Shown here: in pieces, positions 1 through 7,904 of the stretch | Position numbering within the stretch: the stretch's first letter is position 1 | Layout: every line of letters starts with the position of its first letter | The notes under the pieces: model-generated | The model's database searches: none | What the model saw: only the letters and a program-made list of their open reading frames with translations | What the model was told of the DNA's origin: nothing | Assembly: GCF_001693515.2 (NCBI RefSeq) | Contig: NZ_CP042968.1 | Location: forward strand, 4,588,001 to 4,652,000 | Reading direction: 5' to 3' | From: Bradyrhizobium paxllaeri | Lineage (GTDB): Bacteria > Pseudomonadota > Alphaproteobacteria > Rhizobiales > Xanthobacteraceae | DNA length: 64,000 bases | Translations under genes and position numbers: made by a program

Positions 1-347
1 GCTATTCCTCGCTGAGCTACCTGCAGCGTTTCCCGTTCGACAAGATCAAGATCGACCGCTGCTTCATCACCGACATCGCCGAGCCGGAAGGCTCGATCTC
101 CATCGTTCAGGCGGTGGTGAACATCGCCGCCGATCGTCACATGACGACGACGGCCGAAGGCGTCGAGACCGAGCAGCAGCGCGAGTTGCTGCGCGAACTC
201 GGCTGCTCGGAAATGCAGGGCTATCTGTTCAGCGCGCCGAAACCGGCCGCGGAATTGAGGCCGCTGTTGCTGACGGAGCGGGAGCGTCCCGACGAGGCGC
301 AGCCGAACCCAACGCGCAGGCGCAAGCCGGTGGCGCGGACAGCGTAG
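1..347 (+). CDS. EAL-domain c-di-GMP phosphodiesterase, C-terminal part only
   Basis: The reading frame is open from base 3, so the gene begins before the window. The visible 114 residues are the end of an EAL domain. They contain the SLSYLQRFPFDKIKIDR-type strand, the TTAEGVET segment that carries late catalytic/loop-6 residues of the family, and the closing GCSEMQGYLFS motif with the usual PKPA tail. EAL enzymes hydrolyse cyclic di-GMP. The N-terminal sensor or GGDEF part and the EAL signature itself lie outside the window, so activity cannot be judged. A basic tail of about 30 residues follows the domain. Confidence 0.85.
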   Translation, partial: YSSLSYLQRFPFDKIKIDRCFITDIAEPEGSISIVQAVVNIAADRHMTTTAEGVETEQQRELLRELGCSEMQGYLFSAPKPAAELRPLLLTERERPDEAQPNPTRRRKPVARTA

Positions 348-375
348 CGTTGCGATGCTGCCTATCACCGTTATT

Positions 376-442
376 GCGAGCGCAGCGAAGCAATCCATCG
401 TTCCGCACGCGGGCTGACCATAGATTGCTTCGCTTCGCTCGC
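376..442. repeat. Imperfect intergenic palindrome (GCGAGCGCAGCGAAGC type)
   Basis: Two arms of about 20 bases (376-396 and 423-442) are inverted copies, reading GCGAGCGCAGCGAAGCAATC and its near complement. I recall this palindrome as dispersed in Bradyrhizobium intergenic regions. It lies directly after the EAL gene. It has no T-run and may or may not act as a terminator. Confidence 0.6.
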
Positions 443-524
443 CATGCCGTCGAGATACGCGTCTGCATTCTCGCAGCATGATTTGCCCGAGTTGTACTGT
501 TCGTTTCGCCCCGGAAATGAGAGG

Positions 525-1010
525 GCGCAGGGAATGCCGGGTGCTTGCCGCACCCGCGGTCTCGTGTGCAATTGCACTTAAGGAAATGCGCACACGAGCA
601 TACAGGTACAGCCGGAGCAGCCCGGCATTCCCTGCGCAATGGTTTGACGGCTTATGCCGTGATCTCCCCGGAGCCGAATTCCTCTGGCCTCCGTCGCCGA
701 CAGATTGGCGGTTCATTGAAACCCGGTCGGGCTTCAAAAAACCTCCGCCGGTTTGACACCAACCACGGGCGTCAGGACCACACGGTTTTGCCGTACGCAG
801 CTTCCTTCGCCAAAGACATCACCTGCCAAGTGCTGGCCAGTCGAAGCTCTGGCGGAGGCGTTCAAGCGCCGTACGTCCTGCGCGCTGTGTTCACTCACGG
901 CTAACCGCCCTGCGAACACTCCTCGCGCCCGACGCTGCCGCGTCCACCGCAACCCGTCCCAACGTTCGTGACGATGGCCAACGCCCCTCTTCTCGGAACG
1001 GGATGGCGGG
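525..1010. repeat. Long dispersed intergenic element with 17-bp inverted repeat
   Basis: A perfect 17-bp inverted repeat (525-541 and 621-637, GCGCAGGGAATGCCGGG and its complement) is followed by about 370 bp with no convincing gene. The nucleotide phrasing (ACCAACCACGGGCGTCAGGACC around 760, CACACGGTTTTGCCGTACGC around 780) matches, from memory, an element found many times in Bradyrhizobium, Nitrobacter and Afipia genomes, usually between genes. Short open frames on both strands here are not gene-like. Whether it is a non-autonomous mobile element or a structured transcript is not known to me. Confidence 0.55.
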
Positions 1011-1303
1011 ATTTGTAGGCGTGATTTGGGTCTCGCGCGAAGCGATTTATTTTTACGCGCACGACTGGACGGCGCAAATCAGCTTGAAGTTGCTGAAGAA
1101 AATCGCGTGAATGCGCAACGACCGGGGGGACAGAAATTGGGCGGACGCGGTCCAGCCATCCAGCAGCTCGGACCGGAAATAAGCGCCTTCATCGAAGTGA
1201 CAAGTGCAACGTCACTCTCAATCCAAGTCACTGCAACCGAAACATTCATCGTGTTTGCAGCGCGGCGAGACGGGCGCTTGAAGGACGCGGCCGGTGTCTT
1301 CTG
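1011..1303. other. Intergenic stretch, no gene recognised
   Basis: This is the remainder of the 956-bp gap between the EAL gene and the enolase-superfamily gene. It is less GC-rich than its surroundings. One open frame on the plus strand runs into the following gene antisense and has no recognisable protein features. It may be a decayed end of the preceding repeat. Confidence 0.4.
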
Positions 1304-2392
1304 TTACTTCGACAGTCGCGCCAAGCCCTTCCAGTCGAACGTAATCCCGTGGCCGGGCCGCGTCGGCGCCAATGCCATGCCTTCGTTCAGGACAAGCGGG
1401 TGCTCGATGTAACTATCGAGCCCAAATCCGTGAGCTTCCAGATAGGAGCGGTTCGGGCAGGCCGCGAGCAAATGCACGGTGACGTCATGTGCGCCGTGGC
1501 TGGTAACCGGTAGATTGAAGGCTTCCGCCAGCCGCGCGATCTTCATGAAAGCCGTAACACCGCCGCAATTGGTGACATCGGGCTCGGGATAAGACACTGC
1601 GCCAGCGGCGATGTAATTCTTGAATTCCCAGAGCGAACGCAGGTTTTCTCCGGCCGCGATCGGAACCCCGCCGACAGCCATGATGCGGGCATGTCCGGCA
1701 ATATCGTCGGGAATGATTGGTTCTTCCAGCCAGGTGAGATCGAAGGATTGCAACGCGCGCGCCGCGCGGATGGCTTCCTCGACCGTCCACTTCATGTTGG
1801 CGTCCGCCATCAGAGGAAAGCCACTGCCGAGATGTTGGCGCATCGCCTGCACGCGCGCGACGTCTGATGCGAGATCGGGACGGCCGACCTTCATCTTGAT
1901 GGCGCGAAAGCCTTTCGCAATATTGTCGTCGGTCTGCTTCAAAAGCTTCTCGATGGAGAGATCGAGGTCGATCCCGCCGGCGTAGCAGGGCACGCGGGCG
2001 TCGAAGCCGCCGAGCAAGCGAAATAGCGGCAAACCGGCGCGGCGAGCCTTCAGGTCCCACAGTGCGATATCGAGCGCTGAAAGCGCAAGCACCGGCGGCC
2101 CGCCCCGCCCGCCGTAATGCAGGGCCCACCAGACGTGATGCCAGATGGCTTCGGTGTCGTCGGCGTCGCGGCCCTCGATCAGTTCGGGGATCTCCCGTTG
2201 GAGAATGTCTGCGATCGCGCCACCATTGCGGCCGACGGTGTATGTATATCCGACACCTTCGGCCCCGTCGGAGTCGCGGACACGGCACGTCACCAGCTCG
2301 AACGCTTTGAGTTCGCCGTGCGTGCTGTCGGACAGGGTAACGGCCAACGGGATCCGGTAGAGTCCGGCCTCGGTTGTCTTAATAAGAGCCAT
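1304..2392 (-). CDS. Mandelate racemase / muconate lactonizing enzyme family protein
   Basis: This 362-residue enolase-superfamily enzyme abstracts an alpha proton from a carboxylate substrate. The N-terminal capping domain occupies about residues 1-125 and the TIM barrel the rest. Catalytic features are all present: K166-M-K168 on strand 2, metal ligands D197 (DAN), E223 (LEEP) and E249 (GEN), and an Asp272/His299 dyad (EPDVTNCGG; SHGAHD). The Lys plus His/Asp arrangement places it in the mandelate-racemase subgroup (acid sugar dehydratases and racemases) rather than the muconate cycloisomerase subgroup. The substrate cannot be read from sequence. It stands alone between two repeats, so context gives no pathway. 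Confidence 0.85.
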   Translation of the reverse strand: MALIKTTEAGLYRIPLAVTLSDSTHGELKAFELVTCRVRDSDGAEGVGYTYTVGRNGGAIADILQREIPELIEGRDADDTEAIWHHVWWALHYGGRGGPPVLALSALDIALWDLKARRAGLPLFRLLGGFDARVPCYAGGIDLDLSIEKLLKQTDDNIAKGFRAIKMKVGRPDLASDVARVQAMRQHLGSGFPLMADANMKWTVEEAIRAARALQSFDLTWLEEPIIPDDIAGHARIMAVGGVPIAAGENLRSLWEFKNYIAAGAVSYPEPDVTNCGGVTAFMKIARLAEAFNLPVTSHGAHDVTVHLLAACPNRSYLEAHGFGLDSYIEHPLVLNEGMALAPTRPGHGITFDWKGLARLSK

Positions 2393-2508
2393 TGCGTTTC
2401 CACTCGGTCTTTTTATTTCACGTTAAGTCGATCTTGGCCGCGAAGCAATTGCGTGCAGCGCATCCTCATCTGGAACCGACGCGGTCGGGCCGGCTATCGG
2501 TTGCGGGC

Positions 2509-2595
2509 GTAGCCCGCATGAGCGCATGCGGTATGCGGGACCGCTTGACGTACCGAATCCGGATGTCGCGCAGCCTGTCATCGGGCGCGCATTCG
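2509..2595. repeat. Degenerate GTAGCCCGCATGAGCG palindrome
   Basis: This begins GTAGCCCGCATGAGCGCATG and continues with ATGCGGGAC and TCCGGATGTCGCGC, matching the order of parts in the cleaner copy at 3981-4053. The closing arm is decayed. It occupies the gap between two minus-strand genes. Confidence 0.55.
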
Positions 2596-2624
2596 CGCGA
2601 CCCGTGCGTCGCTTGCTGCGACGG

Positions 2625-3812
2625 CTACAGCCGCGCCTTCTGTGCGAGCGGCACCCGAAACGTCTTGAAGCCCTTGATATCGGGAAACCCCTCAGCCGCT
2701 TCGCGCGAGGCCAGAGTCAGGACCGCGGCCGGGACTTCGCCGCTGATCAGGCGGTCGATCGCGCCTCGCTGTCCTTCGCTGAACTGAACTTCCGCGGCGC
2801 CCGCCGCCATGAACGCAGCGCTGACGCGGCCGCTGGAAGCGGATTGCTTCTCCTCGATCGCGATGGTCTTGTTGTTCAGATCGGATAGCGAACCGATCTC
2901 CGGACGTGCCAGCACCAGCGCGACCAGATTGTCCGACTCGTCCGGCGATGCCGATGCCGTCTTCGTGGTGTCGCGGGCCGGCTCGATTTCCGGATTGTCC
3001 AGATTGTTGGCCGCTTCTCGGCCTGTTCCGATCGCCGTGACGAGATCGGCCAGGCCCGTCGCTTCCACCAGTTGCTGCTGCAGGGTTCGTGTCTCGGGAG
3101 CACTGGCGGCCGCGGCAGGCGTTGCGGCGGTCTCTGGCGCAGCGGGAGCCGCAGCGAGTTCGAGCGTGGCCGGCGGCGGCAAGATGACCTCGGACTTCAC
3201 TTCCGACTCGGTCTTGGCTTCGGACTTCGCCTCAGACTTGGCTTCAGAGCTGGCTTCAGAACTGGCCTCGGCCTTCACCTCCGACTTCGCTTCAGATTTG
3301 GGAGCCTCCGCGGGCTGCGACGGGGCGATGGCGGCTGCCTGGCTCGGCGCCGGCTTCTGAGGGATTTCCAATTTGCGCTCTGGCGTCTGGCCGCCGGCGA
3401 CGGCCTTGTCGCGGGCCACGGGCGGCGCAGCCGATGGAATGTTCTTGCCGGCTGCAGCGAGGCTGGGTGCGGCGGCCTTCTTGGCGTTCGACGGCCTGGT
3501 CTTCGCTGCCGCCATGTGGCTGCGCGGCGCCGACCGTGGCGCTGGTGCGGCCTGCCTTGTCACGCGGGACGGAGTGGCGCGTTCGATGCTCGCTGGTTCC
3601 GCCTCAACCGGCGCCACGACGACAGGCTCGCGCTGCTCCCGGTGGCGCGCGGACAAGGCCCGATCAGACCAGGCCATGTAGGACTGGCAGGCGCGGTTGC
3701 ACGGCTTCCCGTCGATGTAAACGATGTCGGGCGAATCCAGTGGATTGGCCTGCAGGGCTCCGCTCGAACAAAGCGACAGGCTCAGGGCCAGCAAGGTCCA
3801 TTTTTTCGACAT
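2625..3812 (-). CDS. Secreted protein with Lys-Ser-Glu repeats and C-terminal binding-protein-like domain
   Basis: This 395-residue protein has a signal peptide (MSKKWTLLALSLSLCSSGALQA). The ATG at 3812 is preferred to the in-frame TTG at 3827 because GGAG lies just before it. After a short Cys-containing segment (DGKPCNRACQSYMAWSD) comes a long Ala/Pro-rich linker. This includes a run of SEAKSE/SEVKSE units at roughly residues 175-215. The last 100 residues (LVALVLARPEIGSLSDLNNKTIAI...) resemble the substrate-binding lobe of TAXI/TRAP-type solute-binding proteins. The role is unknown. The layout suggests a periplasmic domain tethered by a flexible linker. Confidence 0.7.
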   Translation of the reverse strand: MSKKWTLLALSLSLCSSGALQANPLDSPDIVYIDGKPCNRACQSYMAWSDRALSARHREQREPVVVAPVEAEPASIERATPSRVTRQAAPAPRSAPRSHMAAAKTRPSNAKKAAAPSLAAAGKNIPSAAPPVARDKAVAGGQTPERKLEIPQKPAPSQAAAIAPSQPAEAPKSEAKSEVKAEASSEASSEAKSEAKSEAKTESEVKSEVILPPPATLELAAAPAAPETAATPAAAASAPETRTLQQQLVEATGLADLVTAIGTGREAANNLDNPEIEPARDTTKTASASPDESDNLVALVLARPEIGSLSDLNNKTIAIEEKQSASSGRVSAAFMAAGAAEVQFSEGQRGAIDRLISGEVPAAVLTLASREAAEGFPDIKGFKTFRVPLAQKARL

Positions 3813-3980
3813 GACCACTCCATTCAACGCGCCAGGTGTTTGGCGCGAGCTACGGTTGGATGGAGATGAGGTTTCAAAAAAAGTGGTCGTGTTCCGAATT
3901 GGTGCCTGCGTCTCGACGATGCCGTTTCAGCAGCCGCAACGCGCCACATTCGGAATCAATTGTCGGCGCCAAGAAGCCAG

Positions 3981-4053
3981 GTAGCCCGCATGAGCGGAGC
4001 GATATGCGGGACAGACGAAGATCCCGGATATCGCTTCGCTCATCCGGGCTACG
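3981..4053. repeat. GTAGCCCGCATGAGCG intergenic palindrome
   Basis: This 73-bp palindromic unit opens with GTAGCCCGCATGAGCGGAGC and closes with GCTTCGCTCATCCGGGCTAC. Internal arms ATGCGGGA and TCCCGGAT pair. It lies just downstream of the minus-strand protease gene and could serve as its transcript 3' end. Confidence 0.65.
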
Positions 4054-4065
4054 ATTGCCGCGAAT

Positions 4066-5400
4066 TTAATTCGGAACCGCCCGCTTCGCGGCCGTCACCG
4101 CGTTCGCGTTCACGCTGCCGCCGCGTAAGAGGTTGAAGGCGGCAGTGAGCGCCTTGTCGTCCTTTTCGTTCGGCGGGACGTAGGCTTGCGAACCGGTCTG
4201 CTCGGCGCCATCAGCGGCGAGGTGACCGCGCATCGAGGCTTCGCCCTTCAGATCGGTGCGGCCCTTGAGCTCGTCCGGCACGTCCTGCAGCACCTCGATG
4301 TCGGGCGCGATGCCCTGGGCCTGGATCGAGCGGCCGGACGGCGTGAAGTAGCGCGCCGTGGTCAGCGCCAGCGCACCGTTGCCGGCGCCCAGCGGAATGA
4401 TGGTCTGCACCGAGCCCTTGCCGAAAGTGCGCGTGCCGACCAGGGTCGCGCGCTTGTGGTCACGCAGCGCGCCGGCCACGATCTCGGAGGCGGAAGCCGA
4501 ACCGCCGTTGATCAGCACCACCAGCGGCTTGCCCTTGGTGATGTCGCCGCCGCGCGCGGTGAAGCGCTGAGTTTCCTCCGAGGTGCGGCCGCGGGTCGAG
4601 ACCACCTCGCCCCGGTTCATGAAGGCGCTCGACACCGAAACGGCCTGGTCGAGCAGCCCGCCGGGATTGTTGCGGAGGTCGACGACATAGCCCGCAAGTT
4701 TCTCCGACGGAATTTCCTTGGAGATGCTGGCGATCGCCTTCTTCAGGCCGTCGGTGGTCTGCTCGTTGAAGCGGGTGATCCTGATGTAGCCGACATCGCC
4801 GCCATCGGCTTTGAAGCGAACCGGCCGCACCCGGATGATCTCGCGCACGATGGCGACATCGATCGGCGCGGCGGCGCCCTTGCGCATGACCTTGAGCCGG
4901 ATCTTGCTGTTGGCGGGGCCCTTCATCCGGGCGACCGCCTGTTCGAGGCTCATGCCCTGAATCTGCTCGTCGTCGATTTGGGTGATCACGTCGCCCGACA
5001 GCATGCCGGCTTTCGCGGCGGGCGTCTCGTCGATCGGCGTCACTACCTTGACGAGACCGTCTTCCATCGTGACCTCGATGCCGAGCCCGCCGAACTCACC
5101 ATGGGTAGTCTCCTGCATGTCGCTCCAGCCCTTCTCATTCATGTAACGCGAATGAGGATCGAGCGCGGAGATCATGCCGTTGATGGCGCCTTCCATCAGC
5201 TTGGAATCGTCGGGCTTCTCGACATAGCTGGTCTTGATCCGCTCGAACACGCTGCCGAACAGATTGAGCTGGTTATAGGTGTCGGAACGGGCCGCGGCCT
5301 TCGCCGCCGCCACCAGATTCGTCCCCTGCGGTCCGGCCACGAGAACGGTCAGACACGCGCCCGTCACGGTGCCGAGAAGAAAGGCGATATTCCTGCGCAT
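4066..5400 (-). CDS. ctpA: S41 family C-terminal processing peptidase (CtpA type)
   Basis: This is a periplasmic serine protease of the tail-specific/C-terminal processing family, 444 residues from the ATG at 5400; a longer start at 5442 is possible. An N-terminal hydrophobic segment (IAFLLGTVTGACLTVLVA) serves as signal or anchor. A PDZ domain follows (about 90-180, with GLGIEV and GDVITQIDDE), then the S41 core. The Ser/Lys dyad is visible: serine 303 in GGSASASEIV and lysine 328 in TFGKGSVQ, 25 residues apart as in E. coli Prc. The family trims C-termini of envelope and secreted proteins. In related genomes it often sits near division or RNA-pyrophosphohydrolase genes, which are not seen here. 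Confidence 0.9.
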   Translation of the reverse strand: MRRNIAFLLGTVTGACLTVLVAGPQGTNLVAAAKAAARSDTYNQLNLFGSVFERIKTSYVEKPDDSKLMEGAINGMISALDPHSRYMNEKGWSDMQETTHGEFGGLGIEVTMEDGLVKVVTPIDETPAAKAGMLSGDVITQIDDEQIQGMSLEQAVARMKGPANSKIRLKVMRKGAAAPIDVAIVREIIRVRPVRFKADGGDVGYIRITRFNEQTTDGLKKAIASISKEIPSEKLAGYVVDLRNNPGGLLDQAVSVSSAFMNRGEVVSTRGRTSEETQRFTARGGDITKGKPLVVLINGGSASASEIVAGALRDHKRATLVGTRTFGKGSVQTIIPLGAGNGALALTTARYFTPSGRSIQAQGIAPDIEVLQDVPDELKGRTDLKGEASMRGHLAADGAEQTGSQAYVPPNEKDDKALTAAFNLLRGGSVNANAVTAAKRAVPN

Positions 5401-5578
5401 CGTGGGGCGTCCCTTTGTCTCTACGGACGCCCACCATCCCATGTGAATCGGCGCCCCTGTCCCAGCCCCACCAACTCACAATGGCTTTTTGGTCGGATCA
5501 AGGCACGCCGGCCCGCGGCAATACGGACGTTTTCAGGTGTGTCGTTTGCGCTCGGGCCGGCTTATGAATTTGAGATCG

Positions 5579-6760
5579 CTACGAATTCGAAGCCGCTTGA
5601 TCGGCCCCCTGCAGGCCGGTTTGCCAGGTGGAGGGCCGGGTTCCAAAACCGCGCTTGGCGCGGGTGCCGAGCCAGTAGCCGAATTGCGGCGGAACGTTGC
5701 GGAACGGGCCCTCGACGCCGAGTTTGAGCGCGGCATCCATCGGCCAGTTGGGATTGTTGAGGATTTCCCGCCCGACCGCGATCAGATCGGCCTGCCCGTC
5801 CCGCAGGATCTGCTCGGCCTGGTCGCCATGGATGATGAGGCCGACCGCCATGGTCATGATCTCGGCCTGCCGCCGGACATATTCCGACAGCGGCACCTGA
5901 TAGCTGTATTTGATCTCCTTGCCCAGGATCGGCGCCATTTCGGAGATGCCGCCGGAGGAGCAGTCGATGACGTCGACGCCTTTTGCCTTCAGGATTTTGG
6001 CCAGCCGCGCGCTCAGCTCCGGCCCCCAGCCGGCATTGTCCTCGACCGACAGGCGGACGAATAGCGGCTTGTGGTCGGGCCAGTGCGTCCGCACCGCCTC
6101 CGTCACCTCGATCAGGAAGCGCATGCGACCCGCTTCCGAACCGCCATATTCGTCGCTGCGCTGGTTGGACCGCTCCGACAGGAACTCATGCACGAGGTAG
6201 CCATGGGCGCCGTGCAGCTCCAGCACGTCAAAACCCGCCTCATGCGCGCGCCGCGCCGCCTGCCCCCAGGCCTGCACCACGTCCTTCACTTCGCCGGTTT
6301 CGAGCGCGCGCGGCACCGGCCATTTCTCGCTATGGGCGATCGCGCTCGGCGCCACCGGCTGCCAGGCGTCCCAATCCTCGATATCAGGCGTTCGCTGCAG
6401 CGGGCGGTCGCCCTCCCACGGTCGGCTTGCGCGCGCCTTGCGACCGGAATGGCCGAGCTGAATGCCGGCGACCGCGTTCTGCTGCTTGATGAACTGGACG
6501 AGGCGGCCCAGCGGCGCGATGAACTTGTCATCCCAGATGCCGAGATCGCCGACGGTGCCGCAGCCGCGCCGCTCGACCTTGGTCGATTCCACCACCACGA
6601 GGCCGGCCCCGCCGGCGGCAAACTTGCCGGCATTCATCAGGTGCCAGTCGGTCGGAAAGCCCTTCTCGGCCGAATATTGATGCATCGGCGGCACCACGAT
6701 GCGGTTCTTCAGCGTGAGGCCCCGGATCGTCATCGGGGAAAACAGCAGCGTTTCCGTCAT
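5579..6760 (-). CDS. NADH:flavin oxidoreductase, old yellow enzyme family (YqjM-like)
   Basis: This 393-residue FMN enzyme reduces the C=C bond of alpha,beta-unsaturated carbonyls using NAD(P)H. It shows the family TIM-barrel landmarks: LKNRIVVPPM near the N-terminus, GIQLGHSGRKA, the FMN/substrate-binding HGAHGYLVHEFLS with the HxxH-like pair, SNQRSDEYGGS, and the phosphate-binding VGREILNNPNWP. The motif order is that of the thermophilic-like YqjM class. The physiological substrate is unknown. It is monocistronic by spacing. Confidence 0.88.
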   Translation of the reverse strand: MTETLLFSPMTIRGLTLKNRIVVPPMHQYSAEKGFPTDWHLMNAGKFAAGGAGLVVVESTKVERRGCGTVGDLGIWDDKFIAPLGRLVQFIKQQNAVAGIQLGHSGRKARASRPWEGDRPLQRTPDIEDWDAWQPVAPSAIAHSEKWPVPRALETGEVKDVVQAWGQAARRAHEAGFDVLELHGAHGYLVHEFLSERSNQRSDEYGGSEAGRMRFLIEVTEAVRTHWPDHKPLFVRLSVEDNAGWGPELSARLAKILKAKGVDVIDCSSGGISEMAPILGKEIKYSYQVPLSEYVRRQAEIMTMAVGLIIHGDQAEQILRDGQADLIAVGREILNNPNWPMDAALKLGVEGPFRNVPPQFGYWLGTRAKRGFGTRPSTWQTGLQGADQAASNS

Positions 6761-6814
6761 GCTTGCCTCGCCTCGCGGACATCATTGTCCCGGCACGGCG
6801 CCGGGATGTGTCTT

Positions 6815-7126
6815 CTATTTTGCGTTTGTGCCGGTCTTGGTATCCGCGGATTTGGCCTTCGGCTTCGCTGCCGCGGCCTTGTCGGCCTTTGGCGCGCTGT
6901 TGTCGCCGCGCATGGTTCCCCAGGGATCGCTGCTCTTCTGTTGTTCCGGAATATTGCCGAGCGACCGCTTGTAGGCACGCTCGGCGTCCCTCTCTGCCGC
7001 GACTTCCGCCGGCGTCTTGGGCTTGTCCTCCTCGCCATATCTGGCGGGACCTTTTTGGGCCAAGGCAGGTCCGGCCAGCAACGAGATCACTGCCGCAGCG
7101 CCCAAAATTCTACCCAGGATTTTCAT
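6815..7126 (-). CDS. Small secreted protein of unknown function
   Basis: This 103-residue protein has a clear signal peptide (MKILGRILGAAAVISLLAGPALAQ). The mature part is charged and of low complexity, with a Lys/Ala-rich C-terminus (KADKAAAAKPKAKSADTKTG) and no recognisable domain. It contains a DPWGTMRG segment which, from memory, recurs in Bradyrhizobium hypothetical proteins. It is likely periplasmic and disordered. Confidence 0.6.
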   Translation of the reverse strand: MKILGRILGAAAVISLLAGPALAQKGPARYGEEDKPKTPAEVAAERDAERAYKRSLGNIPEQQKSSDPWGTMRGDNSAPKADKAAAAKPKAKSADTKTGTNAK

Positions 7127-7251
7127 GCCACCACTCCCTGTTCGACCCCACGCTTAGCACAGCTCGCGCACCGGCTTAAGCGCCGGATTGGGCAGGGGCG
7201 TAAATCGCCGTGGCCGTTGCCGAGGCCAGTCGAGTTTTGTAAACGACTGCC

Positions 7252-7878
7252 ATGAATTTGCCGCCCGCGCCCCACTCCGTCGATGCCTTGCTGTTCGACC
7301 TCGGCCGTGTCGTGCTCAATATCAGTTTCGACCAGGTGATGGCCTGCTGGGCGGGGCATGCGGGCTGCGCGCCTGCCGACCTCGCCGGCCGCTTTGTCGT
7401 CAACGACAGTTTCAAGCATCACGAGACCGGCCGGATCGACGACGCCGCGTTCTTTGCAAACCTGCGCCAGTCGCTCGGCATCGGCATCACCGACGCGCAG
7501 TTCCTGGAGGGTTGGAACGCGATCTTCACCGGCGAGATGCCCGGCATTGCACCGCTGTTGGCCGGCGCGGCCAAGCGCCTGCCGCTCTACGCCTTTTCCA
7601 ACACCAATCCGGCCCATGTCGCGCATTTTTCGCAGGCCTATGCCGGTGTGCTCGGCCATTTCCGCGAGATCTTCCTGTCCTCCAGCATCGGTTTGCGCAA
7701 ACCCGACGCGGAGGCCTATGATCACGTGATAAAGGCGATCGGCGTGCCGGCGTCGCGGATTCTGTTCTTCGACGATTCAGCCGCCAACATCGAAGGTGCG
7801 CGGGCGCGCGGCCTTTCTGCCATCCACGTGACATCGACGGATGACGTGGCCAGGGCACTGACTGCGCTTGGAATCTAG
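7252..7878 (+). CDS. HAD family hydrolase (YihX-like phosphatase)
   Basis: This 208-residue HAD-IA phosphatase has a nucleophile motif LLFDLGRVVLNI, with Asp as nucleophile and Gly two residues on as in YihX-type enzymes rather than the usual second Asp. Motif II is FSNTN, motif III is the lysine in SIGLRKPD, and motif IV is ILFFDDSAANI. The small helical cap lies between motifs I and II. YihX acts on glucose-1-phosphate, but specificity here is unproven. It ends 26 bases before moeA on the same strand and may be cotranscribed. Confidence 0.82.
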   Translation: MNLPPAPHSVDALLFDLGRVVLNISFDQVMACWAGHAGCAPADLAGRFVVNDSFKHHETGRIDDAAFFANLRQSLGIGITDAQFLEGWNAIFTGEMPGIAPLLAGAAKRLPLYAFSNTNPAHVAHFSQAYAGVLGHFREIFLSSSIGLRKPDAEAYDHVIKAIGVPASRILFFDDSAANIEGARARGLSAIHVTSTDDVARALTALGI

Positions 7879-7904
7879 CGCTGGAATTTGACGGAGGTCT
7901 GCCC

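Noticed and set aside
545..904. 119-codon frame inside the long intergenic repeat
   Set aside because: Several overlapping frames on both strands are equally open and none shows protein character; the region behaves as a dispersed nucleotide repeat.
3190..3320. Short tandem DNA repeats considered as a CRISPR array
   Set aside because: They are codon repeats for SEAKSE units in a secreted protein, with no spacers.
4186..5727. 513-codon open frame on the plus strand
   Set aside because: It runs antisense to the protease gene with no recognisable protein features.
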